A program made the position numbers and the translations under genes. The notes below the pieces were generated by a model. It made no database searches. It had not been told where the DNA came from and was given only the letters and a program-made list of their open reading frames with translations. This document shows positions 49,743 through 60,815 of a stretch of 64,000 nt of DNA, in pieces; position 1 is the first letter of the stretch; the number at the start of each line of letters is the position of its first letter. The stretch is from Coffea arabica. Taxonomy: Eukaryota; Streptophyta; Magnoliopsida; Gentianales; Rubiaceae. Location of the stretch: contig NC_092329.1 of NCBI RefSeq assembly GCF_036785885.1, positions 8,308,001 through 8,372,000 of the forward strand. Reading direction: 5' to 3'.

Positions 49743-50690
49743 ATTGCAAACAAAGTATGGACAGGGAGTTGTAAGGTGGAGAGTAACAATGCAAAGAAGC
49801 AATTAAGAAATAAGCTAATTCTGGAGGTAGAATTATTTCTTAAAATCTTTTTTTTCTTGTCAAATATTTATTATCCCAAAGGGGGTTGGTTCTAAGATTT
49901 TCAACCCGCAAAATAAGATCAGAAAGAAAGAAAGAAGAGATATGTTACTGTGAAAGAGGACTGACTCTCGGAGGCAGTAGTGTTTTAAAAACCTTTGTCG
50001 AAGGCTTCGTCTTGAGACAGTCATACTTGAAATGCCCCAAGGCAATCCAATGCTCTCAAACGCCCCAAATAATATAGAGAAGTTTGAGACTCAGATTAAT
50101 TCGGTTTGTTGCAACGAGAAAATGGAAAAAAAAGAATTATAAAACCTCACAAGTAATACAATGATTAAGAAAAACCTCACAGCTTTGTGGTTTATTAACC
50201 TATACATTTTACGACCTTGTTTGGATTGTAATTTTTTGAAGAAAATTTTTTGCTCATTCTATAAATATTCTTTCTATTTATTTTTTAATTACTTTTGTAC
50301 CTCATATACATCATATCTTTAAAAAAATACCAAAAAAGAGTACTGCAGGAACTTCTGAATTTTGGAAGAGTTTCAAGTTTCTTCTCAACTTTGATCATCA
50401 ATTTGTTGATTAAAATTTATATAATTAGTTGATATTTAATAAGTATCGGATTTTTATGAAACATCTTATCTAATTATCTGCCTTTTTAAAGCCCAAATCT
50501 CACGGTAAGTGAAAAGAAATTGTAAGACCTAAAACGTGGTGGTACCTTGTACGTAAGTGTGAAAAGCTAGCGGTACTATTGAATAAGAAGTGGAGACAAC
50601 CAGTGGCAATGGGGCATGCAATTATACGTGGTATTAGTACGACAATTTCAACGGTTAACAGTGAAAAAAGGAAAGATCCAGACTGACCTT

Positions 50691-51558
50691 GGGTATAATT
50701 TCAAAAACCCCCTTGAGGTTTTTCATAATTTCAATGACCTCCCTTAAAATTTGAAAAATTATGTTGATCTTCCCTGACAGAATAAAGGACCCATTTGCTA
50801 ACATCACCTAACATGAAATTACTCATGTATCCCAACACATAATCTGAGACTAGAAACTAAAATTTGAGAATTAAGTAATTATGGCACAAATCAATTAATT
50901 AATGGTATTATCTGTGTTAATAGCATGAACATTAATGTGGAATATACAAAATGGCGCAAATTTGTTAGCAATTGGTGTCATTTTATGATTGACAGAACTT
51001 GACATGACCATATTTCAATCATATTCAAGAAAGGCTCCAGTAGAGCAAAGGAAGTACAGAGAAAAGAAATAAAAAAACAAGTTTTTTTTATAGCATTTTC
51101 CCCCTTAATTTAGAAACCAAACAAATAGCCTTTGTATTAAAGTACTTTCGTGGAAATGGCCAAGAAATGAGGTAGAAAAAAGGCAAAATTAGAAATTCTT
51201 TTCTATGCAAAATCACAAAAAACATAGCCTAAATTAGGTAAATAATCTCTACTGTTATCAGTTTAATATTTAAAAGTTATACTTTAAATTGAAAATCATG
51301 AAATTTTTTGAGACAATCATAACTGTAACACACCTTGACTGATAATTGTTTTTGCTAATACATCTTGACCAGATGCATAAAAGGGACATTTGTGGAACAA
51401 AATTTCCATCTCTCTCCCGAAAGTAAATTTTTTTATTATACTAGACTAATTTTGTTACCAAATCATAACCTCAAAGGAGGTTAATGTAATTTGTCAAACT
51501 TCAGAGAAGATCAACGAAATTATTAGAAACCTCAGGGGAGAGGTTTCTGAAATTATCT
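50691..51558. mobile_element. Mutator-like non-autonomous element, family A copy 2
   Basis: The left end GGGTATAATTTCAAAAACCC and the reverse complement of the right end (AGATAATTTCAGAAACCTC) are inverted repeats related to those at 1750-2371. Subterminal phrases also match (TGACCTCCCTTAAAATTTG; TGTAATTTGTCAAACTTCAG). The flanking 9-mers at 50682-50690 and 51559-51567 agree at 7 of 9 positions. About 870 bases, no coding region. Confidence 0.7.
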
Positions 51559-51773
51559 CCAGACCTTATTATACAAAAAACTGTACAAGTCCTTCACTCA
51601 AACTGCTAGGAAGACCACCTCCAAACAAAAAAAAAAAAAGCGAGGAAGACCAGGGACTTCAGATTATCTACTCAGATTGAAGACATTCACGTTTGAGCTT
51701 GTTGTTTCAGAAATGCTCATTGTAATAAAAAAAAAAAATGCTCATTTTGTCTGGCCACCAACGAAAATTTAGG

Positions 51774-51917
51774 TTGTGTTTGGATTGCATTTTTCGTCAT
51801 TTTTCATGGAAAAATTACTGTAGTGATTTGATATATGTGAGGGAAAAAGGTGATAGGAAAATGTGATCACGGAAAACGACAATATTTTCCGACGAAAACA
51901 AGCAATCCAAACAAGGC
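51774..51917. mobile_element. MITE, family E copy 2
   Basis: Starts TTGTGTTTGGATTGCATT, ends AAGCAATCCAAACAAG; differs from 46639-46781 at only about a dozen positions. Both copies keep the unusual GTGTTTGG at the left end where the right end mirrors as TTGTTTGG. Confidence 0.8.
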
Positions 51918-52292
51918 ATTAGTCAAGTGGAAGTAATTTGATAAGTAATTATGATTTTGGCATACATCATGAGGAGAAATGGATTAATTCTCAGTGTCAA
52001 GAGTACACTTTTTGTTTGGTGTGCTTGAGACTTTGCTCGTTAAGTGTAAAGTTCATGTATTGATATCAACACTTCACTCAGTCACTGTTGAGGATAGCCC
52101 ATGTTACAGAACAACCACGTGCGCACAGACTAAGATCAGAGCCAGTGGCAGTAGCAATAGTGCCAGGCTAATAGTACTTGTTTAGTGCTAGTCCCCAGGC
52201 CCTGTTTGTTTCAAAAGAGAGACAAGAATGACATATGAAGCTGGATGACATGCCCTCTGTGGCTCTCTCCCGGCTTTTTGAATCAAGAAAGG

Positions 52293-52385
52293 ATATATAG
52301 CTGGCGGCGATGACCATTACCAAACTTTCCCCCACAATGTTTTTCGATCATGGCAACAAGTACTTCCGCATGTAGCTGCCCCCAG
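52293..52385 (+). promoter_or_regulatory. possible TATA box and first exon of an unidentified transcript
   Basis: GGATATATAGC (TATA-like, 52291-52301) is followed by ATGs at 52310, 52337 and 52350 and a strong donor CCCCAG/GTAAGG at 52385/52386. From 52350 the frame reads MATSTSACSCPQ up to the donor. From 52310 or 52337 a different frame ends at TAG 52373-52375 (21 or 12 residues). No downstream exon was recognised, so this may be a fragment, a non-coding transcript or chance. Confidence 0.22.
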
Positions 52386-53074
52386 GTAAGGAAAGGCTGT
52401 ATCGGGTGGGGTTTTGGTACGGCAAAAAATTTAAATTTAGCAGCTAAGATCCAGTCGAGTTTATGTTATCTGATTAAAGCCGTAAATTATACTTTGATTG
52501 CAAATGCACAGTTTCTACAATTTAGACTGAGACACATCTTTGGAGGTGTATACAGGGTACTCATTTCACATTATGATTGATTTTTTGAAGGAAAAATAGG
52601 TGTATGGCTTCATCATGGCCAAGAGTCTAACTGTTCAAACCCAATCTCAAAAAATAACGAGTGACAGAGGGAGTGAGAGAGCACAATGAGCGTCACATAT
52701 GTTCAATTTTTCGATTTATAAAGATGCAATAAAGACAGGATTTTTTGTTTTGCTGGTCCTTTCTGTAGGTCCAAATAAAACTTGGCAAATTTCTTTTATA
52801 AATTTCTAAACTAGATTTAAAATTTTTTTTATGCAAAAAGAATGAAGTTGTGAATTTTCTTGTATTATTGCGGCAATTTTGGTGCAAATTATCCCCTACC
52901 ATCCTTTGCAAATATGCACGTATTAGTGATTTTTTAAAATCAATCTATCAAGTTTATTTGAATTTTTTAATCACCTAACACGAGATTCAAACTCCCAATG
53001 TAAATTTTCCGATATTTGATGATTGCATTGAGTCTCAACTTTTCCAGAATATTGAGCATTATTAGATCTAGAGA

Positions 53075-53456
53075 TAATATCGAGCCAAATCGAATTCGGG
53101 TATTATCATACTCAAACTCGAACTTGATGCTCTATTGATATGCTCAAGCTCGATGAATATTCCAAGTCGAGATTGAGCTTGACTCGTTACAGTTCGAAAG
53201 ATTTTCAAATTATACCAGACTTGAGAACTCAAATTTAATAAAGAGTTATGAAATATATGATAGCTAAATACCGTAAAAAATAAATCTAAATTAGCAAATT
53301 GGGAAATAAGAATATAAGAATTAAACATTTAATGAAAAACTCAATGGAGCTCGTTGAGCCGTGGAATCTGCAAAATCTGTCCTCAAATTTGATCAATACC
53401 AAATTCGAGTCGAGCAATTGACCTAACTGCTCGTGAGTTCTAGTCAAGTTGCTTCA
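53075..53456. repeat. family D repeat, copy 5
   Basis: AAATCGAATTCGGG, CTCAAACTCGAACTTGATGC, AAGCTCGATG, CCAAGTCGAGATTGAGC, then ATTCGAGTCGAGC. Same word content and AT-rich middle as other family D copies. Confidence 0.5.
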
Positions 53457-53522
53457 TTAAGTATCACTCATAATTGGACCTCTTTCATAGGTGGCTCTCC
53501 TAACATTTTATTTTTGCAATGG

Positions 53523-54048
53523 GTAAAAAACTTGGGGTACTCCTAAACTATCGCCATTGCAACTTTTGGTTATTTATCTAAATTTTGTTTTCGATTGATG
53601 TTTGAACAATTAAAACTGCATACTTTAAGGACCTTTGATGACTTTAGACTTAAATATAGCTGGATTTAAAGGACATTTTTGTCTATTCATAATTGAAGCA
53701 TCGAGACAAGTATAAGAAACCCTAAAAGAGGTAACTCTTCAATTTTTTTAAGCACACCAATAGATTTTTCTTCATAAATCATTTAAAAATTGAGTTTTAT
53801 CCAAAGGATTTTGATAGTGAAACTTTTAAATGATTGAAAAAAACACCACATGCAAGGCATGGTACAAGGATTTTTTCTTACGAACGGACACAAATGCCCT
53901 TTAAATCAGGTCAAATTATACTTAAAGTCATCAAAAATCCTTAAAATATACAGTTTTAATTGTTTAATGATCAATTAAAAATAAAATTTAGATAAAAGAG
54001 TCAAAAGTGGATAACGGCGATAATTTAGTGGCTCCCCACAATTTTTAC
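53523..54048. mobile_element. foldback / Mutator-like element with about 169-bp inverted arms
   Basis: The left arm (53523-53691) and the reverse complement of the right arm (53880-54048) align along their whole length. Shared words include TATCTAAATTTT, AACAATTAAAACTG, TTTTGATGACTTTA-like and TTTAAAGG. The arms leave a central loop of about 190 bases and no coding frame. Long arms of this size are typical of Mutator-like MITEs; a target duplication was not clear. Confidence 0.75.
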
Positions 54049-54162
54049 TCTTTTACTATTCGCAGAACGCGAATTTGAGACCTTAACATAGCTTTAATAA
54101 GTTGATTCATTGAATATTCATTTTTTGGACTGATAAATTGATGAGGCCCATATCATTCATGA

Positions 54163-54275
54163 GATGACACGATAAGGAGCCGAAGGGCCAAGGAGAAGGG
54201 GGACCCTACAAACTCTGAATACGCCCGGGATACCCGCGCTACAAACGGTTGTGGGGTGGGGTGTCCTGTGGGTTT
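54163..54275. other. GC-rich island, unidentified
   Basis: Around 54170-54270 the base composition rises sharply (ACCCTACAAACTCTG, CGCCCGGGATACCCGCGC). No ORF with family resemblance, no tRNA-like fold found by eye. Confidence 0.3.
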
Positions 54276-54602
54276 TCCAGTGAATTTATTTTTATTATTT
54301 AGGACTGTCTATCAAAGCAAGTTCTGTTGAAAGAGAGATTGGACGTTTCCAACGCAGACCAACAGGTACTTCTACAACTTATGTAGCCCCAGCCTCACTT
54401 ATGCCCACATTCACTTGTCACTCACTGTCCGTCTGACAAAACACTATTCCAATCTTTCTCTCCGTATTGTGCCTCAGTTACTGCTAATTCTAATCTTAGG
54501 CAGAGTGTGTAAAGATTAATAAATAAATATATCCAAAGTTAATCTTATGTGTATTGACACAGATGAAAGACACTTCTGTAGTGTCAATATATTAAAAATT
54601 AA

Positions 54603-54927
54603 TCTAAATATAAATGTGCATATGTTTATTATACAATCGTAAAATATATCACATGTTTAGCATTTTTCAATTTTAATCTTCAGCATACAATTGTGATAAT
54701 ATATAAACTATCAGTGTATATAAGATTAGTTCAAATATAAATATGTACAAAATTTATTATACGATGGTAAAATCTATCACATTATTTAGCATTTTTCAAG
54801 TTTTAATCTTTAATATATAATGTCATTCATGCAATTGTGATAGTGTATAGAACATTAGCTCAAATATAAATGTGTACATATTTATTATACGATCGTAACA
54901 TTATCTAGCATTTTTTCAAGTTTTAAA
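54603..54927. repeat. tandem repeat, 128-129-bp period, about 2.5 copies
   Basis: Units start at TCTAAATATAAATGTGCATA (54603), TCAAATATAAATATGTACAA (54731) and TCAAATATAAATGTGTACAT (54860). Each continues with TTTATTATACGATCGTAA-like and TTTAGCATTTTTCAA words. The third copy is partial. Confidence 0.8.
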
Positions 54928-57900
54928 TTAGTCTACCTTACTGCTTCCCTTTAAATTCATTAATTCCTGATCATAACAATCCAACGTATAACAAATTTAA
55001 CAGCGTTTACCTTTGGTGCTATATGTTTCTACCGTCATTACAGTTGATGCAAGTAATGCCTAAAACCTAGATTAAAAAAAAGAAGGGAACTGATTTTTTT
55101 CACGGAAATTGATATTGCCAAGATTAGATTTTATTTTCAGCAGCAATTTCCATTAAAATGATAAATTACTCTTTTAAAGTCCATTCGAAAACAGCAAGTT
55201 TGGCATTTTGTCTAAAAGTTGTGTTGTTGAATCGAAAAATATCAATAACAAAACGAACCTCCAAAGTTCAAATTATAACAAGTCCCATGAAAAGCAACGT
55301 GCGCAGCAGTCTCATTTCATTCCCAAATTTGATTGATTTGATGATTTGACGAGACAGTAAACCCACCAAATTCGAAAAAGAACTAATTAAAAGAAAGCAA
55401 GAACTAAAAAGAGAATGAAAGTGTTTGAAAAGAGAGCATTATCTTTAGATTCTTTAGAATACATTTGAAACTGGATACTTCTTTGTAAACTCCGCAATAC
55501 AAATACCCAAAGTGAACAAAAGCCTTCCGCACCGCTCTCATTTATTTAAGTATCCAACAACGTTCCAAAAAGTTGACGAATCTGATAGTACAAATCTAGC
55601 TGACTAATCATCTGCCTGCACATATTTTCCCCAAAGTCCATATTCAGACTGGCAAATCAAACTAGCGTGTGGTGTGGTCTGCCTCCAGTTTTTTTTTTTT
55701 TTTTTTTTTTTTTGTGGAAAATCAAACCCTACGGCCGGCCGGCTACTTCTAGTTCTTGGGGAGAATTTCCAACAAAGATAGGCAGGAAATCGCGTTGCTG
55801 TTAATTTGCATGTGCATGCAGCAACGAAGTTAGTAGGTGGAAACTGAAAATAAAACAGTGCGTAGTTTCTTATCGTGACAGAGAGGCACAGCCAAACAAA
55901 TTACTTACCTAATTTGCGTCCACAAAATGCCACTTCATTAGCAATAATCTATCTGATTGCAATCATTATCACCTTTTACTAGTCAAGATAATAAAAGAGG
56001 GTTAGTCGTTAAATTACATTTTTTTTATCTCATGGGAATGCAATGAACCACCACCGTGGAAGATTATTGGCGATACCTCCAAAAAGTCTTTTGCTGCAGC
56101 CAAGCCATGCAAGAATATTCAAATGTTTAACACAGAATAAAGTGGAACCCTTTTTTTTAAAAATTTTTATTTTTTAATCCACTGTAATTTTTGGTCAACT
56201 CGATTCAGTTAGATAATTAAACCTACCTAGTCGCAACCTTTTTATTTAGATATAGTTTAATTTTTGTCTCTTAAATAATGATGGTTTAAGCGACGTGGCA
56301 AGCAGTCATAACAGCAAGAATCCAAGGAAATCTATGATGCTGTATTGAAGATCAATAATACTAGTCTATAAGGTAAGAGGAGCTACGTGGATTATCATGG
56401 TTCATATGATTATCTTCTTCCACTAATTATATAGTAATTGACGATAATCCTCCTTCCAGCTGCCAAGCATTATTATTACTACGTATCAAAGCTAAAGCGA
56501 GGACAACTGTCATTCGCTTTAAGATAATTTGGTGACACAGTAATTAAGAAAGTTACAGAATCATATAAGTCAGTCAAAAAAGTAGCCTTTGCCTTTGCCT
56601 AAGGAAGGAAGATTTGTTAATCACATCAGGTCTTGACAGGAAAGTTTATCGTTTGTGGAAAAAATTGGCTCCAAAAGTAAGAATTAAAATGTTTTATCTT
56701 CCTGTTTGTTACACAGTTAGGACCAGTAATTTCAAGACATTCACCATCAATTTGTTGCTGCCCCCTTAGTCAACAGAAAATTGAGGGGTCAGTCCTCGTG
56801 GTATAGAATCACATATATTATTGAAATCTATTTTGTGCATTATATCTATCTGTCTATCTTCTGCAGTGCAGTTCGTTCCTTCTTCTTCTTCTTTTTATTT
56901 TTTTTTTCTTGACAAAATTCATCATGTTTATCTTCTTCTTCTGCAGCTATATGTTACATAAGAGCAAAGAATTATTGTCTTATTTCGAACTGAGGTTATT
57001 AATTTCAATTAATTTTTTATATATCGACAGTGTATAATTACTGAACATAAATGCATGTTATATACACACAAAATCAAAATTCAAATTAGAATTAAATGAC
57101 ACGCAATCAATCGTGCATTGTATATATATATATATATACAAAGATTAACCTGATTATCAATGCATCGACCTCTGTGGATGTTGAGTGACGTGAGGCACCC
57201 ACAATTTGACTTTCTTGGGAGCAGGTCATGGCAAGAGATCGGATCCTCAAAATGATCCTATCCTCTCATCCCAGAGAAATTCGTGGTTTGGATGGATGAA
57301 CTGAATCCCGAGTATCCTTTATTAAATATACGAATCTTTGTGAAATGAAGCAAAAGCTTAAGCAATGATTCTTTTGGAACTGCATGAAAATCTTTGTAAA
57401 CTCAAGGCAACCAATTGGGCATGCAGTGTGCTGAATGAAACAAGGATCACGAAGAAATTGAATTAGATGAGATTATATTATTACTACTAATCCATAATGC
57501 TCCACTTAACTTTTTGATAATCTGTTCGCCATCCAACTCAACACTTGGAAAGTGCGTAATTAGAACCAATTGGCCCTAATGACGGCCAATATCTCAACCA
57601 AGAGAATCTTAATAAGTAGCGTTGTATGATTTAAATATACAAATTGAGTCATATTTTAAGTACATATAGACACTTAGTCCGACGAAGAATTGTCTGGCTT
57701 TTCCCCCAATTCCAAGTCATGGTAACAGTAGTGTAGATTATTTTTGGCCAATGACTTTTAGATGTCAATTCTTGTACTAAGTGTGATGTGCCTCAAATTT
57801 TATTTTATTTACCATAATTTTTTTTTAAAAAAAATAATGTTGGTATGTCGCAAAGCAAGTTAAAGGGGATGGTAATCTACTTTTTTGTCCTTTTTCGGTT

Positions 57901-59097
57901 TTATTACAATATTCTTTTGTTTAAAAAAATGTCAAATATCATAGCCTCAAATGGAATGTTTACACGTGAAATTGATGGACTGATGTTCAAAGATTATCTT
58001 GAAGGCGGTGCACCTGATTGGAATGTCAGTCCCCCGATGATTCGATATTCAATTTCACATCATAATATTTGATCTCTTTTTTTTTTTTTCACTTGGGATA
58101 CGGTGTTGACACTTGACATCCTACTCCCATTGAATTTCCTTGATCCATTCGAAAAAGAAAGAAGTTTCATTGATCCAAATTGAGAAAACAAAAGGCTTTC
58201 ATTGAGTCAAAAGTTGTTAGGTTCTACGTGACAGCGTTTGTCTTGATTCTTAAATTTTTCTCTTCATCCGGCATCTGTAATCTCAAGTTAAAAGTATTAA
58301 AACTGGTGTCAGTCAAGTCAAGTGGTTCCAAAATTGGAAGCTGATAAAATTCAACCTCTGTTTCCAGCATCAACAAAAATATTACTACGTACCAGGTATA
58401 GCGGTGCAATGGTATCACTACCGAGAGAGAGCTAAAGCAGCTGTATACTACCATCCACCACTACTTGCTAGACCCTGGAATTGCATGCTGATAACTAAGA
58501 AAAATCCCTTTTGTTTTGTTTTTATGAGAGATTCTTATTTTTTTTTTTATATAAAAAAAAAAACAATGGGCAATAAAAGAGTGTAAAGAATGAAATCAAA
58601 GATTCTGCAATCACCTTATTAATTAATATCCTACCAAGTAAGTAATATAAAGCAAGTCGATCTTTAGTCTACTACTCGGTAAACAATTATTGGAAGCCCC
58701 TTTCTAAGGTTGATATTGGCGGTGACTTATGCAGCATGGTTTATTGGTTGATTGTTCAGCCTGCATCCACTCCCAAAGCCCCACGAGGCCATGAATGATC
58801 AGACTTTTTTTTTTTTTTTTGATAATAATAATATGACTGATCAGACTTGTTGAGAGGGTATCCTAGTCCTAGTATATATCTAACATGGGCAAAAGAGCAG
58901 TAGTAGGTGTTAGAAACTAACTGTTAATGAATGAATGCTGCATGGAAAGTTATACTATAATTTATTAGTAATCACACATCTGTGTCATATCATACGCTAA
59001 CAGTAGTAGATAGAAATACTGCGCATCCAACCCAATGGCAAAAGGCAGAGTGTTGGAGAAGGAGGGACGCATGGTCTGAGACCAGAGAAATCTGAGA

Positions 59098-59345
59098 TTG
59101 GTTGGAGGGGTTTTAAAAGGAGGGACCCAAATGAAGGGTGTCGTATGGTTCAGGGCGCGCGAAAACAGCGCGGGAGCTGTTTCCCGATGCGCAGAACATA
59201 GACACATCATTCATCATCCTCCTCCTCCTCCTCCTCCTCACGCTCAATACTCACTCACTGTCCTTTTAACTTTGTCATCAGTCACCACCACCACTCTTAT
59301 GAGTCTTATCTCTCTGTTTCTCTCTCTCTCTCTTACACACACACA
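59098..59345 (+). promoter_or_regulatory. promoter-like island: E2F-type site followed by CT-rich tract
   Basis: A GC-rich patch contains GGCGCGCGAAAA, whose reverse complement holds TTTCGCGC (59157-59164), fitting the E2F consensus TTTSSCGC. Behind it come (TCC)n at about 59217-59240, ACCACCACCAC and a CT/CA-rich tract (59310-59347), as in many plant 5' leaders. No downstream protein was recognised; the open frame through the island starts without ATG and encodes low-complexity sequence. Confidence 0.3.
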
Positions 59346-60484
59346 CAGAGATTTGTGTGAACCAGTTTCATTTTGCGCCCCTGAACTTGTATCACATTTT
59401 TATTTCGCACTCTATATTTTAGATAATTTATGTTCCGACTTCTTAGATTTATCCCACTCAAATCCAACTGATAATATCAGCAGTATTAATTGTTAGCAAA
59501 CTAGAGGACCGTACAAATGTATGATAATAATTTTTTAAAAGTGATCAGAATGAGCAAAAGGATCACAACTAGAACAAAATGATGAATTGTAATATGTATA
59601 CAGCACAAGCTTAGAGGTGCGAAGTGATCTTTATTCCTGTGTATGTATTTTTTTATCCAAAGAAGACTCCAAACTTTGACGTAGAGAAGAGGGAAAGGGA
59701 AATGTTTGAGGGTCCAATGAGAAGTCTCGAGTCCTCCTGATTAATGTCTCTTTAAGTTGAGTCTTGAGAACAGATGTACATACCATCTCTAGTATTTATT
59801 CTTTTATTTTAAACTTTTTGAGATATTATTGATTCTATATTTGTATATAATGGATTCCATCTCCGTCGTCCCAACCAATAACACATTAATTAACTCGAAT
59901 CTTCCTTTGATTCTTCATACATATATTCTTTTACTCATTTGATTACAACTCTCATGTGAAATACAAGGGAAGTAACTAAGTTGCTTAATCAATTAGGAAT
60001 CGTTTCACAATTAACTAAAATCAAGCTTGGTATGTTGCTGAATAATTTCATCGGGATACTAAAATGTTAGTGTAACCTATCTAAGTTGACATGCATAAAC
60101 GTACTACTTCCCTCAATTATAAAATACAAATCTACGCATGCCCGTAATTCTATTGACAACAGAGTTCACGTGAAATCTCTTTTTCCCCCCTTTTCAAGAA
60201 GATTTCAAGCTTTACATGAAAAAGAAAAGTTTGATAATCGAACCAAAAACATCATGATCATTTGATTAATGTCTCTGTCAATTGAATTGAGTACTCAAAT
60301 GTGAAAATTATAAATTATACTAAAAAAATAAAATTTGGTGGGCTTATCAATAAAAGTACGTAACTTTTATTAATCCAATAGGACACATGAAAATTTATTT
60401 ATTTATTTAAAAAAAAAACTAAAAGTATATAACTTTAATTAATATCCAATAGGAGTTGTGAAAATTAAAAACTTTTGATCCAAG

Positions 60485-60815
60485 CCAGTTGGTGCTAGTG
60501 CGGAGGAGGTCCGGCAGGCAAGGATGCCATGTAGCCATGTGAGAGTAGGGTCAGAGGAACCAGGGTACAAGAGACACGGATGAGACTGTGCCTGGACAAG
60601 GTAAAATGGGGTCCTATCATACCAGCAGATGGTGGGAGTCTATCAATGGATGTGATTTGTAGGTCCTTCCCATGTCTTTCTCAGGAGTCCATGGGACCCT
60701 TGCAAATTGCAAAGGTGTCAAATGATTGTTGATAACAATATAACATAATATGCTCCGTGTGGGGAACTTAGGCTGGAGATCCAACTCTGTCCATCTCCCC
60801 ATTTCCCATACTGTT
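60485..60815. other. higher-GC island without recognised gene
   Basis: Composition shifts to GC-rich with few stops locally (GGAGGAGGTCCGGCAGGCAA; TGGACAAGGTAAAATGG). No family or splice-supported exon was recognised. Could be promoter DNA, a gene relic or non-coding RNA. Confidence 0.3.

Noticed and set aside
57845..58072. 75-codon plus frame containing MFTREIDGLMFKDYLEGGAP
   Set aside because: The second half looks protein-like, but it is isolated, without promoter, splice sites or recognised family.
59098..59496. 132-codon open frame through the GC island, with a run of prolines
   Set aside because: It begins at TTG, not ATG, and its content is translated TCC and CT/CA microsatellite; no family resemblance.
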